Shown: positions 45,508 through 58,563 of the stretch, piece after piece
Layout of the letters: every line of letters begins with the position of its first letter
How positions within the stretch are numbered: the stretch's first letter is position 1
Source of the DNA: Isoetes taiwanensis
Taxonomy: Eukaryota > Streptophyta > Lycopodiopsida > Isoetales > Isoetaceae
Reading direction: 5' to 3'
DNA: 64,000 nt
Assembly (NCBI GenBank): GCA_021234155.1
Contig: JAJEKV010000031.1
Coordinates: 921,614 to 985,613, forward strand
Program-made: the position numbers and the translations under genes
The notes under the pieces: model-generated
Told to the model about the DNA's origin: nothing
Databases searched by the model: none
Seen by the model: the letters and a program-made list of their open reading frames with translations, nothing else

Positions 45508-46140
45508 GCCTGCGTGGCGCCTCCTATCGGGTTTGCCCAGGCGACTTCTGAACCCCGGTCAGTACGGCGAGCCCTGCCAGAATGGCAGGGCGTGTAAGGA
45601 AGGCAGGCCTTCTAGTTTTCCTTTTGCTCGCTTAAGATTCGACGTACCCATGCCATAGCCTTGGCTATGGGACCTTAACGCTTACTTCTTCTGATTCTTC
45701 CCAAAAATTTTCTCTTCTAACGCCCAAAAAATTGTCATGCTTACACACATACCCTCTTTTGCATAAAACCCAGATCAATCCGATCCTCTGCACAGCATTT
45801 CAGCCCAATTTAGAGATGAAAAACCCTGTTTTTCCTTGCTTCTGCTATGCCTGTCGCTGTATCAGGCACAATGTGGCCATCTCGGTTTTACAAACATGGA
45901 TCTTCATCTTGATAAAGCTCCCAACAATGTTGAAAGGGGTACGGAGAATCCAAATGGGTTGCAAGAAGGGATCCTTCAAGCCCAAATTATGCACAGATGA
46001 ACAGTATTCAACAGCACAAAAATGACCCACAAACAGAATTTGCTACAACCTATAAAAGGGGATGAACAGAGGATCAAAACCATGTCTAAAAACCTTGGTT
46101 TTGTGCACAAAAAGCCCAAAATAAGCCGGATTTCTGCATA
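45508..46140. other. GC-rich leader-like stretch, no gene
   Basis: 45410-45550 has repeated GCCCAGGCGAA-like units (AAGCGAACCCC, GCCCAGACGAACCCC, GCCCAGGCGAAC) and may be the 5' UTR of the LINE on the minus strand. The remainder up to the gypsy frame shows nothing supported. Confidence 0.4.
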
Positions 46141-46144
46141 GTAA

Positions 46145-48148
46145 CAACCTTTGGGGCTAGGAATTGCGGAATATCTTATAAGATTGGCTGGCAAAGAAGT
46201 CACCCCAATCATGCAATGCATGTATAGTAAGAAGTTACTTAAGTGCATAAAGAAGGAGCAAGTGGCCTATGTCTTTAAACTCGAAGTTGACGAGCAAGAG
46301 ACAGCAGAGGAGAAAGAGGCCAAAGCATTGAGCAAGCTCCCAAAGCCTATAGCAAAGTTGGTGAAGGAATTCCATGATTTGTTCCCAGATGAGATTAAGC
46401 AACCTCCACCCTACAGAGGAGTCGAGTGTGAAATAACATTTGAGCCAGGAACTAAGCCAACAAGCAAGGCGCCCTACAGGTTGTCAACCCAGGAGTTGAC
46501 GGAATTGAAGAAGCAACTGCAGGAGTTGCTAGACCTAGGGTTTATAAGACCTAGTGTCTCTCCAATTGGAACGCCAATACTCTTCGTCAAGAAGAAGGAT
46601 GGAAGTCTTAGAATGTGCATTGACTATCATCAATTGAACAAGCACACCATCAAGAATAAATACACTCTACTCGATCGGATGATCTGATGGATCAATTGCA
46701 GGGAGCAAAGGTCTTTTCCAGATAGATTTGAGATCAGGTTATCATCAGATCAGAATCAAGGAAGAGGACATCTATAAGTCTGGATGAGATATGGCCATTA
46801 TGAGTTCACAGTGATGCCATTTGGATTGTCCAGCACTCCAGCAACCTTCATGAGGCTCATGAATGATGTTTTTCGCGAGTTTTCATCATAGTTTTCTTTG
46901 ATGACATTCTAGTCTACAGCAAATCCTTAGAGGAGCATGTCCAGCACTTGAGAAAAGTACTTGAAAAGTTGAAGAGGCATCAACTTTTTGCGAAGCTATC
47001 CAAGTGTCACTTCGCAACAGAAAGAGTGGAGTACTTGGGGCATGTAATCACAGCATAAGGGATCTCCACCGACCCTGCAAAGATTGAAGCGGTAATTGAT
47101 TGGCCGACACCAAAGAACACCCATGAAGTGAGAAGCTTTCTCGGCTTAGCAGGGTATTATAGGAAATTCGTCAAGAACTTTGTAAAGGTGGCAGCTCCAT
47201 TGACAGACCTCATCAAAGTAGGTAAGATAAAAGATTGGGCAAGTCATTGTCAAAGGAAGGCCCATGCAGCATTTGAGACGTTGAAGGAAGCTCTAACGGC
47301 TGTGCCAGTCTTAGTCTTGCCAGATCCAAGCAAGGATAAGCTTGTAGCAACAGATGTTAGCAAGATAGCAACAGGAGCAGTCCTCATGCAAGAGGGAAGA
47401 GTAGTCGCATACGACTCCAAGAAGATGAATGACGCAAAGCAACGCTACCCGACTCACGACCAAGAGCTTTTGGCCATTGTGAGGGCCGTGAGAATTTGGA
47501 GATACTACTTGTTGGGAAGAAAGTTCCAACTAGACACAGATCATTAAAGCCTCCAGTACATCTTCACGCAACGACTCCTGAATTTGAGGCAAAGGAGGTG
47601 GATGGAGTTTCTCGAAGAGTACAACTTCGAAATAGTTTACAAGCCAGGCAAGCTAAATGTAGTAGCAGATGCACTCTTCAGGAGGCCATTGAATACAAGG
47701 ACACATTGCAACGCCATATCGACTCTCACAAGTGAGTATAACAAAAGGATCGAAGAGACGCTGCCATCATCAATTTTAAAGAAGTGTGGGCAAGCCTCTC
47801 TAAAGAGGCAAGAACAGATAAGGAAAGGAAAGGAACAGATTGCACTCTACAAGTGCTATTACCTTCCATAGTACCTACAAGAGCTGGGAAGAAGGCCACG
47901 CCCTCTAGTACTGGAGAACTAAAAGGCTGAGGAGCACATCATTTTACAGGGATGAAGAAGAGGTTGAGAACCTTGAGCATAGTACGTGGACTTGATCTTA
48001 GGGTAGTCTTTCAGTCTGATGGCTACATGTATTTTTTGTGACAATTCTTTCTATCTGGTGACCAAGAGCATTGTATACTTCCTATCTGGCCTATTGTGGA
48101 GCCACAAGAAGGTCATGTACCATTTTTATATTAATCAAAAAATTCTTA

Positions 48149-48179
<31 letters not shown>

Positions 48180-48310
48180 GGAAGACCTTCATGTGTGTAC
48201 TAGAATCTTCGGGAGTAAGGAAGTTAATACTCCACGATACACACAACAGTCCCATAGCGGGGTATGCAGGGTTCATGAAGACATATATCAAGGTCAGATC
48301 ATGCATCTAA
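46145..48310 (+). mobile_element. Ty3/gypsy pol pseudogene (RT-RNase H, start of IN)
   Basis: 46151-46687 is open: [17 protein letters not shown], then RT blocks [20 protein letters not shown] and [17 protein letters not shown]. After a frame change come [35 protein letters not shown] and FFDDILVYS (RT active site, Phe in place of Tyr), then HQLFAKLSKCHFATERVEYL. 47128-47547 holds [17 protein letters not shown] and RNase H ([24 protein letters not shown]-like [13 protein letters not shown]). Breaks include a TGA near 46786, a TAA near 47057 and a TAA at 47545. 48180-48310 gives the integrase zinc-binding start (ILHDTHNSPIAGYAGFMKTY), displaced by an inserted L1 tail. Confidence 0.85.
47990..48179 (+). 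mobile_element. L1-like 3' tail with A26, inserted in gypsy pol
   Basis: Non-gypsy sequence ends in TTTTTATATTAATCAAAAAA, a short spacer and an uninterrupted A-run at about 48154-48179, just before the gypsy integrase start. The 5' boundary is not clear; 47870-47990 may still be gypsy. Confidence 0.6.
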
Positions 48311-48970
48311 TTCTTCAACAGATTGTAGACTCTTCTATGGTATGCAGAAAAATCTCTTCTATACTACCAAGTACAATCTTTCTTTTGGCTCAACAATGAT
48401 GGACTTCCTCTTTCATACTACCAAATACACTATTTCCTTTGGATCAACAATTATAAACGTTTTTGTGCTCAATGACTTCAAACAGCTCTTAGCATGCCTT
48501 GCAGAGTTTGAGATTTTGTTCAAACACCATATCATGGAATGTTTAGCATGTGATCTTGCTAACTGATGCTTTGATATATCATTGTCTATATATAGAGGTT
48601 TCTATTAAGTGGCCGGCTAATATTTGGACCTAAATTTGAATGGCTATCTTTCACTTGAATCTAAATGGCATTCATGTGATTTTCAGCATCTTGTAGGCTA
48701 GGAAAGTCTCGAATGTGGCCAACAATCATTTTCGCTAGAAGACAAAGTGCATTCCTTATGCATTAGGAACATCATTTGAGAATATTACCTTCTGATTTGA
48801 AAGTACGCTGTTTATAGCCCCTTCATGTGGAAAGGAAGCATAAGCACAAAACAAAAGAGCAGAATATCTTGTACATATCAAGATGATGGACCTTGACTGT
48901 TCCTTCTAGGTGAAGCACTTTTTCGTGGACGTGCTCAAGGGCTGAACAATTTAGTAATGCATGTTGCTTT
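48311..48970. other. No gene seen
   Basis: AT-rich; includes two copies of ACTACCAA(A/G)TACA...TTTGG(C/A)TCAACAAT near 48362 and 48418. No protein recognised. Confidence 0.4.
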
Positions 48971-51900
48971 TATATTCATAATCATAATCATAATGTATTA
49001 TCACGCCATTTTAGACCCCCAGGCCCATATGGCGAAAACTTACATCGTCAATACTTTTTTTGAGGTGCTAATCAAAGGCACCATTCTCCTCAAAAGTACT
49101 CATATTCACAAATAATTCCAATATTTCACTCCTCTCTTTCAAAACTTCTTTCAAATAAGAACTCAGAAGGTTTGGTGGAAGAGATAAGAGTTCTAACAAA
49201 GTAGAACACTCTAGGGCATACTTATTCCTGATATATTCATAGGCAGGGCACTCTAAAAATGTATGGGATTCAGTTTCAACCTTTGGATCAAGGCAGCTTG
49301 GGCAATAGCGCCAGACGAGGTACATCATACCACCTACCGGTCTCAACATGAAGATGGTGTGAAGCCGTTCTTAGTTGAGAAATCACCATCCTATTCCCGC
49401 TAATATCACCCACTAGATAAGATTGTTCCTTGTATGTGTCCATCGGATTTACTTCAGTCTTATAAAAGTGTTTTTGACTTCGTTTCATCAATGGTCCACA
49501 TCTTCTCCAAGACCTTGGGCATAACATACTCTCTAATATCTTTCGGTTTATCGGTTGGCCAAAAGGCCCTCCCCCTCCCCTGTAGCGCCGCCCACTTGCA
49601 TAATGAGTTATACCGCCTTTGATTCGATTGCATCATAGCTTGGCATGGCAACCCGGTCATTAGGAAGTGCTTTTAGTCCTGCTCACATAAGCAATTGTTC
49701 GACAAAGGGCTTCAACCTCGAGAGGAAGCATTCCAGCCTCTGCAAGCATTACATGGTATGGAGTCTGGATCTTGGCAGCAAGCTCCGTCATTAAGAAGTG
49801 TTTCTGGACCTTTTCAATTTTTTCCCAGCTTTTTTTTTGCCACCAGTGCCCAAACCTCGCATCCATAAAGCACAACCGTCTTAACTTGAATGCCATATAG
49901 TAGCCTTCGAGCTCCCGATTCGGCGGAGATTGTTTACCCTAAGCACATATGTATCATTCTATAAAGAACTCTAAGCCCCTGATGCACGCTTTTCAGCAGC
50001 CATATTCCAATTATAATTATCGGATATTTCAATCCCTAGATACTTATAATTAGATACACTCAAGTGGTGTCCGTCCGGATGAGAAGACTTCGCTTTTAAA
50101 CCGAGGATCATGATTTTGGATTTACTAGCATTAATTGCCATCCCCTTATGTGCTGTAAAATTTTGCAACACATTTAAGTGTTGCTGGAGTCCAGTCAGTC
50201 TTTGACATAAGCACGATATCATCTCGCTAAAAAGCAATACCTGAATGATGTATTTTACAAGTCTACTTCCATGCCGCCCATCCTCTCGAAATTTAATTCA
50301 TCAATATATAGACCAAAAGAGTGGGAGAACAGGGCATCCTCGTTTTCACACCTATTGTGCTGGCAATGTGCATGTCATGGTTGAATGGAAAAGAGAGATC
50401 TATCATGACACTTTCATAGAGGCAAGCCACCGCTTGTCTAAGCTCCAAAGGCACATCAAGCATCTCCAAACGAAAAAGGTCTCCTCTCCTGTCTACTCTG
50501 CCGAAAAGCTTTGGCTAGATCTATAAATGCAAGGAATCTTTTATTTCTCCCCTTTTGCCCCTTCACCGACATACACGCAATGCACCAAATGGTCTATAGT
50601 TGAGTGATCGGATCTAAACCCAGCTTGTCCATATGCCCTTATTTCATTTTCGTCCGCCCATTCTGCAATTGCTTTCTCAATCATTGATGCGAACACCTTT
50701 GCAAACACATTACTGATAAGGATGGTGCGGTAGTTCTTTACATCATCTTTGTCTCCCCGCTTTATGCACCGGCACTACTCTACTTAGTCTCAATCTGCCG
50801 AAAACAAATAATCAACAATGTAGAATTGCAAAATTCTACAAGTTTTTTCACACAATGCATTGCCTCCCCATTTAAGCAACTCAATGCTAAGCCCGTTTTG
50901 TATCCACGCGCTTTATTATTCTCCATCCTTTTCAAAGCATCTTTGACATCCGAGAGGTGAAAGATGGGAACACCGTGATTTACCCATGTGTGTCATAGGT
51001 CAGCAATCTGCAATTGTATAGAGCTCACTTACCCATTTCACCAAGTTTGTTTGGGTGAAATCCCCAATACCGCTTGGGGCTTTTTAACTTTTTCCAACAT
51101 TTTGGATATGTCTCAATCCTTCGATCATTTTCTTATAGTGCTCCCCGAGCCACTTTCTTTTCTTTCTTTTGATTAGGGTCTTATAAGCTCTCCCTTTGCT
51201 GCTTTTGTCGGTAGCACTACGAAAAAGCACGCTTTGCTGCTATACATTCTGCATCCTCATACCACTTTTTGATTTATAGTTCCTATTTGAGCATTGCATG
51301 GAGCCAAATGTGTCTTTTGGCAAAGATTAAGAATTAGTTTCTTCAAGAGATCAGCTTTATCATCAAGATTATCCGCCACTCAAATTTCTCAATAGCAAAG
51401 AATCAAACTTTTTCCATAATCCTCTGCAAGCTTATATGATAAACGGAGTTTAGGAGGAGTTTTACCTCTTATGCATGCACGGAGTTGGGTTGTTGACACT
51501 GAGGCTTTAGCGCATGGTCCGAAGTCTACATGCCGATCAAGTACTTGGAATTTAGTCACAAAGTGCATATTGTCCGGGCTGCCAAGAAGAAAGTCTACAA
51601 CACTCATACCATTCAAGGAAAGCATGTGAAACCTCATGGAAGATGGAAATGTTTTTGTGCCATTGTATATGATCATATCAAATGCTTCACATAAGTTTAG
51701 TATATGCTCACCCATGCGGTTAATACCATGCACATTTCGGGATATCCGTCCATAAGCAATATCTATACGCTCCTGCAGCCATAGAGGATTATCCTCTCCT
51801 GCAAGAATAACAACTTGTTTGTCTCCCAATCTCCCATTCATGTCATCTATGATATACACCGGGCCTTTGGTCCTAAAGTAGCAAATGTCAGCTGATAATG

Positions 51901-52260
51901 CATAAAATGGGTCTTGGGGATTTAGATCTGGGTTATCATAAATGCGTGCTGGATAAGGTTCAAGAGGTGCATAATAAACCAATGCAATATATATGCGATC
52001 ATGCAAGCAGATCCATAAGAATTGCTTATGCTCACATTTTTTAACAACCTTAATTACCTCGCAGATTTCATGTTTGGCAAAGCAGGCAATACCTCCCCAT
52101 CCTCTTCTGCTTCCATTTTGTTCATTCCATAGTGATTCCAATAAGGTAAAGCCAGGGATGTCTGTAAGTCTGCTGGTTTCATGCTCCCAAGTCTCTGTCA
52201 ATAGAAGAATTTCATATTCACGAAAGCAGTTCATGTTACTCAATACCTTCGTTTCAGAGA
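48971..52260 (-). pseudogene. L1-like LINE ORF2 (EN-RT-zinc end), broken
   Basis: 52243-51389 is an APE-type endonuclease frame: LLLTETWEHE near its start, a GDFN-like IDDMNGRLGD in mid-domain, then SVVDFLLGS and a degenerate SDHGP (DFGPCA). The reverse transcriptase follows in broken frames: LAFIDLAKAF (motif A, about 50536-50507), LLFSEMISCLCQRLTGLQQH and GMAINASKSKIMILGLK (50237-50100), and SNYKYLGIEISD. The C-terminus has SQLRTASHHLHVETGRW, then CPSCLDPKVETESHTFLEC and PAYEYIRNKYAL (49370-49200), and ends at 49068. The 3' UTR ends in (ATTATG)n at about 48975-48996. Full order and length (about 3.3 kb) make this the most complete LINE here, but it is dead. Confidence 0.82.
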
Positions 52261-55200
52261 AACCATGTATGTTCTAAGCCATATTATAAAGGTTCTAGTC
52301 AACATCCAACCACACACCATTACGTGAATGACTAAGGCGCCTCTACTATTTTGGCATCATCCAATTTGAAGTTTTAAGTAAAAGTATCTTGAGCTGATAA
52401 CAAATGCTTTTCAAGAAAATGACTATAAATACACCCAACACATCAATCTTATTGAAATAAGATTGATTGCTACTCAATTTCTACAAAAAAGATTCACTGC
52501 AAGATAAAGAAAAGGAGAATTGCAGCAATTTACTCTACACCTCACATTTGGTTAGCAGCAACTATCTCTGCATGTCAAACAATCTGTCAGAACTATAGCA
52601 TCAAAAATCAATCCTTTGCAATGACTTGGATATTGCACTTGGATACTCTAAACTTAGCATGAAGCTCATTTGGATGAACCTGTAGGATCTGTTCACGAAT
52701 AAGCAGTGGACAAATAGTCAAGAACTGGAGGTTGGCTAAGAATTAAGGCAATGGATTTTTACACAGAGATGTCACTTTCTTTTTTCTTAACCAACTTGCA
52801 TCCCAAGAATCAAAGAAACCACGATAATATTCCGACTTAGTGACTATAGTTCCATTACTTGAGTTTGCTCATGTCTTCCTCTGTCTATATGCGGTCATAC
52901 ACCATTCGATGCAATAATCATTACACAAAGTACAAAGCAACTTGTCTGGAAGATGAAAGAAAGATAAAGTACTTCTTTCAGCTTGTCATACCTTCACAAC
53001 TTGAACATTCTAATAGAAAAAGCTTAGACATTTGTTGCTCTAGATAAATAGCAAACTTTCCTCTTTATCATAGTTGCATGTACAAAGAGTTACAAACAAT
53101 GTGTATTATATTCTCTGCACAATACTGTGGACAATATTTACATATAATTTAGAATACAATGGGTCTTCAAGGTGGTTCTCAAAACAACTTGCCTCGTAGA
53201 TCATGTAGGAAAGAATTGACTTCTTCAGTTTGTTTAAAGACAAAATCAAGATGCAAACCTCTTACAAAATAGGATTTCTGTTGACAAAATAGAACAAAGT
53301 TCCCATTAATAGAATACTCCATTTGTTTCTTTCATTCTCCATGATATAGTACTCTGCTCAAACTAAAGAACAAATTACTTTATGCAAAACTGAATGTACT
53401 CTTCATGCCACCTTCATGACCAAAGTTAGAAGTCACCAATTTCTAATAAAGTCAAGCCATGGCGCACATTATCTCTTTTTAGTCAGTAACTTTTCAAGTT
53501 TCTTAACTATGAATTACGATCATTTGGTTCAAAGTAATTATTGCAGGTTGTGGTATTTGAATGGACCAGGATTCTGCGGGCAGCAGCTCCAAATGCATCC
53601 AAGTTTTCAGATTTACCCATTCCCAAATGACATATTTCAGGTCAAGAATGCCATCAACATTAAATGTATAGACCCATGAAAGACGTCTCACATTTTCTGC
53701 TCTTTCAACTCCAGCAAGAATAAGATTATCTAATCATTTCGTTTTTCTGCAAAAGTCTAACCTCAGTGGACAAAGGGAAGCTGGACTTGCAAAGGGAATG
53801 GATTCTTAAAGCTAAGATAGAAACATGAAAAGAAAAAGAAGATTCTGGTTTAGGAAAGTCAGCTAGATTTCTCGAGTTTTGGACTATCTATATCCGAATG
53901 CGAAGTGTATCTGAATACGAAGTGTATCTTGCATGAAGGTTCACCATGCCAGATCTCAGAACAATTTGAAACTATCTTCTTGAGTTTTATGATCAACTTG
54001 CCATCTTTGCAATTTTTAGTATGCTACACAAATGTTAAGACATCAGAATGGTTGTCAATTTAAAAAACTGTTCCCTACTATCAAGAGTAGAATGAGCTAT
54101 AACAAAGGAAATAAGCTGGCACATGTTATAGAGTTTTGTTATTGCAAGAGTAAGAAGAAAACAATTCCATGTTTGATGCAGCTTATGATGGAGTTGTACC
54201 TGGAAGCTGAACAACAAAGGATGTTCTTGTTTCTGTCTATCATCAAAAACTTGGGAGGCTTTCTCTCACAATACTATGTAAAGAAATTTGCACTTTGGTC
54301 TGTACATCAGCACCATTTTCTTAGGTAAAGGGTCCTAGCACTCCATGCACAATTCAAAACTTACGGAATCACTATGTCATTGGTGAGAAACTATTGGAGG
54401 CAAAATGAACCAGCTAAGGCACCAAATCTGCAAAACAAAGACAGAGAGAATTTAACATAAATTAAACTGGAAAACTATGCATAAAACTATGCATTAAACA
54501 ATCCGAACACTACATATATCTACTGCGAAAAAAATCATGCTTATACTTAAAGCTTTCAGAAAGGACTAACCTACTTCATCGTGTGATTGATGTATCTAAA
54601 GCACAGTCCATAGCTACAGTGCATTGTGCTAGTTAAATTGTATGAAAGTTTACCATCATGTGCGACATGTCATCCTCAAGTCATGCAAATTGTAGCAATG
54701 CAAGCATCAAAATCATATAGAATAGAGCATAAACAGCTATCGCATGAAACAATGTCTTGTGTATAAATCAGGATAGAATACTTACTTGCTTGACTAAGTG
54801 CATATCCTCTTCAAATATGCACTTAAATGCAAAAATTCAAGCATTTGCTGGTGATTATATTATTGTCATCTGCAGAATTGTCCATGAGACTTCATCATAA
54901 TCGTGAAGAAATTAATATATTGTTCTAGCCAGAGATGCATCGTACGCTTGACTCTAGAAAAAGAAGTGCCAAAACTCATTATTAAAATCCATCACATCAA
55001 GGGAAAAATACAGCAAAAGTCAGCATTTAGAAGCATACCTTCCAGTTGCACTGGATTTACATTGGTAAAGGCCTCCTTTGAATGTCTGTTGTGCCCAGAA
55101 CATGGCAAGGCAAGGCAGCATGCATGGTATTCTAGGAGACCATTTCATAACAGTAAAATTAGAGTGCCAGCTTCAGCCATCCCTGTTGAAGGAAAACTAA

Positions 55201-56391
55201 TAATCATGAAGATATAGAACCTGATAAGAAAAGGTGAAAATAGAACAATAGGATTGAGCATACCAGAAGCGGTTCATCTAATTTTTGCTGGCCAAATAGC
55301 TGGCCGACCATTCACATGTACACAATATTACGCTGCTCCATATCCAGCAGTGCACAAGCACCTAAGATCCTTTCTAAGAGGGCTACCATGGCTAACAGTG
55401 GTATGTGGACAACGGTGGCCGTGACTCTGGAAGATCCCAGCGGCTCCCATGCCGGGATGCAGCGCTGCACAAAAACGATCAAGCAAACTCACCATAATAA
55501 AAAACATACTTCTAGATTGAGCATGCCTCTTGATGGTCAGCCGAATGCATCCCCCGTGGTAGCCTGTAGCTCTGAATACAAAAGAAAAACAAAATACCAC
55601 AACCCTAACCATAGCAGTCGTAGCCTACATGACGTGGTGCATGCTTCCGTAATGACAGTGCATGAATGGAAGCTTCATCTGGAAAATGCTCAAATCCAGC
55701 AACACCGAAACCATTTCAAATCAGACAAAAATGCTTTCTCAATTTTTGGAACATCGGGAACGTTTTCTGGCTACCAAAATCCTTCAAACCTTACAAAACC
55801 ATCTTAGAAAAAATTCCAAAAAGTTCATAACCAAACCGGAAAATCCCAAATTAAAAAAGTTGATGTATAATGCATCCATAGCAACAAGAAGAACAGAGAA
55901 ACATGCACATCTAATCCAAGATAACAAATATAATGCAGTTAATGCAACTTTCATTGGGAAGATGTTATGTGCCATAGAATACTAGCCCACGATTCAAGAG
56001 ATACTCAGGTCGGATTAGATATGTATTCTCTCGAGACTTCCTGGGTGGCCAGATCCAAAGAGTGACAAGCAAAATACAGAATCAAATCTTCCAATCTGTG
56101 TATCTTATAGCTAGATAACATACTTAAGTTGATATTAAGGGAGCCCATAAGGATTACAGCACCTATTATAGAATTTATGTACGAGTTATTCAATGACCGC
56201 ACATCTAGCTTCTTCCCTACATCTCCATGAACGTTCAAAATCTATCTATCCTACATCTACTCCAATCACACTGGTTAGATCTTCCACAAGATTTTATAAA
56301 CAACAACTGTTATTAAATTCAACCAAGCTCGTACTTTCTTTTCTCTATATGCTTCATGTGTTTTATTGGGCTTCAAGTCCAAATCCTTGGC
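52261..56391. other. AT-rich stretch, no recognised gene
   Basis: No conserved protein is recognised in either strand. 55740-55870 is an inverted relative of 17350-17500. Other frames (such as 55316-55807) have no family resemblance I can support. Confidence 0.4.
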
Positions 56392-57902
56392 TGTGACGTC
56401 CCCTACTTCTTCTACGATGCTCCCATCGTATCAGAAGGCGGAGTTCATCCCCCTGACAGCCAAACCGGCAGGGGCCATCCACCTGACGCCAATCCCAAGA
56501 ACTAGGTCAGTGAGGAAGAGTGGATGGGTCATTTACCCCATCTTCCTTCGGGATCAACCTAGCTGCGGAAGCGCGAATAAACATGAGCACATGATATCAA
56601 TACATCACCTCGAAGGGTGAATACATCATAACATAACAGGAGTAACAACATCACACAGATAGTAGCAACAAAAGGGAATCCTACCCAAGGCTCAGACTCA
56701 TGGGGGATCGACTGACGGCTTGGGTCTCCAGAAGTCAATGCAGACCGAATTCATGGCAAATGGATTGGGCTGGCATAAGAACATGGCTGTTGGGTAGCCC
56801 ACTCCATCAGCCCCTCCCGTGCACACTTTGCAGAGTAGGTTGAAAAGTATTGGGACCGGACCGTAGCCTGCCAGGTACATAGCCAAGAGGGCTATTGCTG
56901 GGTTGCATCTCCCCAGTCCCGATGAGGCAGGAGGAGAGTCACCTCCCCTCCAGAGGCATGCGCTAGAGGGCCACTGCCCGTATTCGACTTGAATCTCATT
57001 GAAGGTGACGCATCACCCAAGAGGTGTCAAGCTCATGCCTTGCCCACACGCAGTGGCAAACCATTATGCCTAGCCCACTAAGATCCCCGGTAGGCTTTAC
57101 ACACTAGAGGGATCAATCTGTGATAGGACAAGTCCTCCTTATTCCACCGGTCTAGCCCCGCCACCCACAACCAGGCGGGCTCTTGTACACGGGCCGCATT
57201 AATTGGGAATTAATGAGGCTATCTAGATACATCAACTACTGAGGCTTTCAGGGTCTCTACCCCCCTTCCCAATATATAGGAGAGCATCTATCAAAGAACA
57301 TCATCATCATCAAGACTAAAATATAGAATAACATCTAATCTATCTACCTAAACATCCATAGTTAGGTTCTTTTGTTAGGGCTTGTGATCTCAGAATCTAT
57401 AAGGCCTCTAAAGCTGAACTAACATGCTAAACCAGCTCATTGCTGGACTACGGCATTGCACAACAGAATAACCATTTACCTAATCCCTGACTCGCTCCAG
57501 CTCCTCGGAATGCGTCCATGCCTTCATTCAGCCTGAAGGCGACTGCTCCTGGAAGATCTGTTGCGCAAATGCGGCTTTTCGGCGCCTGCCAATGCGAACT
57601 ATGGTCTTGGCTTGGCCAGAATGGCCCAATGAAGCCAAAAAACGAAAGAGGAAAGGTTTAGGGTTTCCCTTTTGGTTCCTTATATGGGAACTTTTAGGGT
57701 TAGGTTAAGATTGGCCAAATGGAGTTTTGCCACTTGGCAAGGGATTTATAATTGTATATGTTTATTAAACATGCACAACATATGAGGTTGCCCCCTAGGT
57801 GCAACCCTTTACGGCTCTCACGTACTTGTCATGCTGACATGTACGTGTGATGTGGTAGTATAATATACGTATACAGATCATTTGTTATACTAGAACGTCA
57901 CA
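56392..57902 (-). mobile_element. Chromovirus 3' LTR, complete (1511 bp)
   Basis: The segment begins TGTGACGTCCCC at 56392 and ends TAGAACGTCACA at 57902, giving TG..CA ends and matching terminal ACGTCACA/TGTGACGT. On the minus strand it follows AAGGTGGGGAGAT, a polypurine tract, directly, so it is the 3' LTR of the element whose pol is at 58564-59815. Its end resembles the LTR at 1-673. Confidence 0.8.
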
Positions 57903-58563
57903 ATCTCCCCACCTTGAATTGATGATGTCCTCAGCATCACGCGTCTCCCCACCTTGGAAACCTGCATACCTTGCAATTACATTTGATACATATAATTTTA
58001 CAACATAATTACCCCAAGTTAATATTTTAATTTATTATAACACATCCTTGTTTAATATCATACTATGATAAGAGGTTCTTTTATCCTCTTGCTTTATCGT
58101 TTATTATTCACAAAATTTTATGGCTTACACCATTATCATTAATATAGTTTCAAAAAATTTCTCTAATTAAGATTCCATATCGTTTCCCTACAACACATTA
58201 TGACAAAACATCTGTTGCAAGTCTTCGTAGTGCGACCTTCCTGCCGCTAGACTCTCCTATTGGCCTGCGGGTCCAAGACTACGTCAGCATACATTTAATT
58301 ACTATAAGGTTGGTTGTTAGGAAGATTATGTTTCTTCCATCTTGGCCGTGGAGACAGTGCCCTATCATGCCTAGGATGATCACTCATGCCTACACCTTTA
58401 GTTGTCTTTGGCGTGAAGGGTGGCATCCTTCCCGTATTTGGGCGTGAAGGATGATGTCCTTCCCATGGTAGGCATTGACTAGAGGTGCTTTCCTATCAAT
58501 GCATGCCTGAATGACCTCTTATCTCTCAAGGTCATCTACTTCCGTGGGACGGAAGTAGACTTT
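57903..58563 (-). other. Chromovirus 3' untranslated region
   Basis: Between the pol stop (58564) and the polypurine tract next to the LTR. Contains repeated AAGG(A/G)TG(A/G)(T/C)(G/A)TCCTTCCC units near 58420-58470. No coding signal. Confidence 0.6.

Noticed and set aside
55316-55807. 163-residue plus-strand ORF as a gene
   Set aside because: It overlaps a dispersed non-coding repeat, has no recognisable motif and a competing ORF on the other strand.
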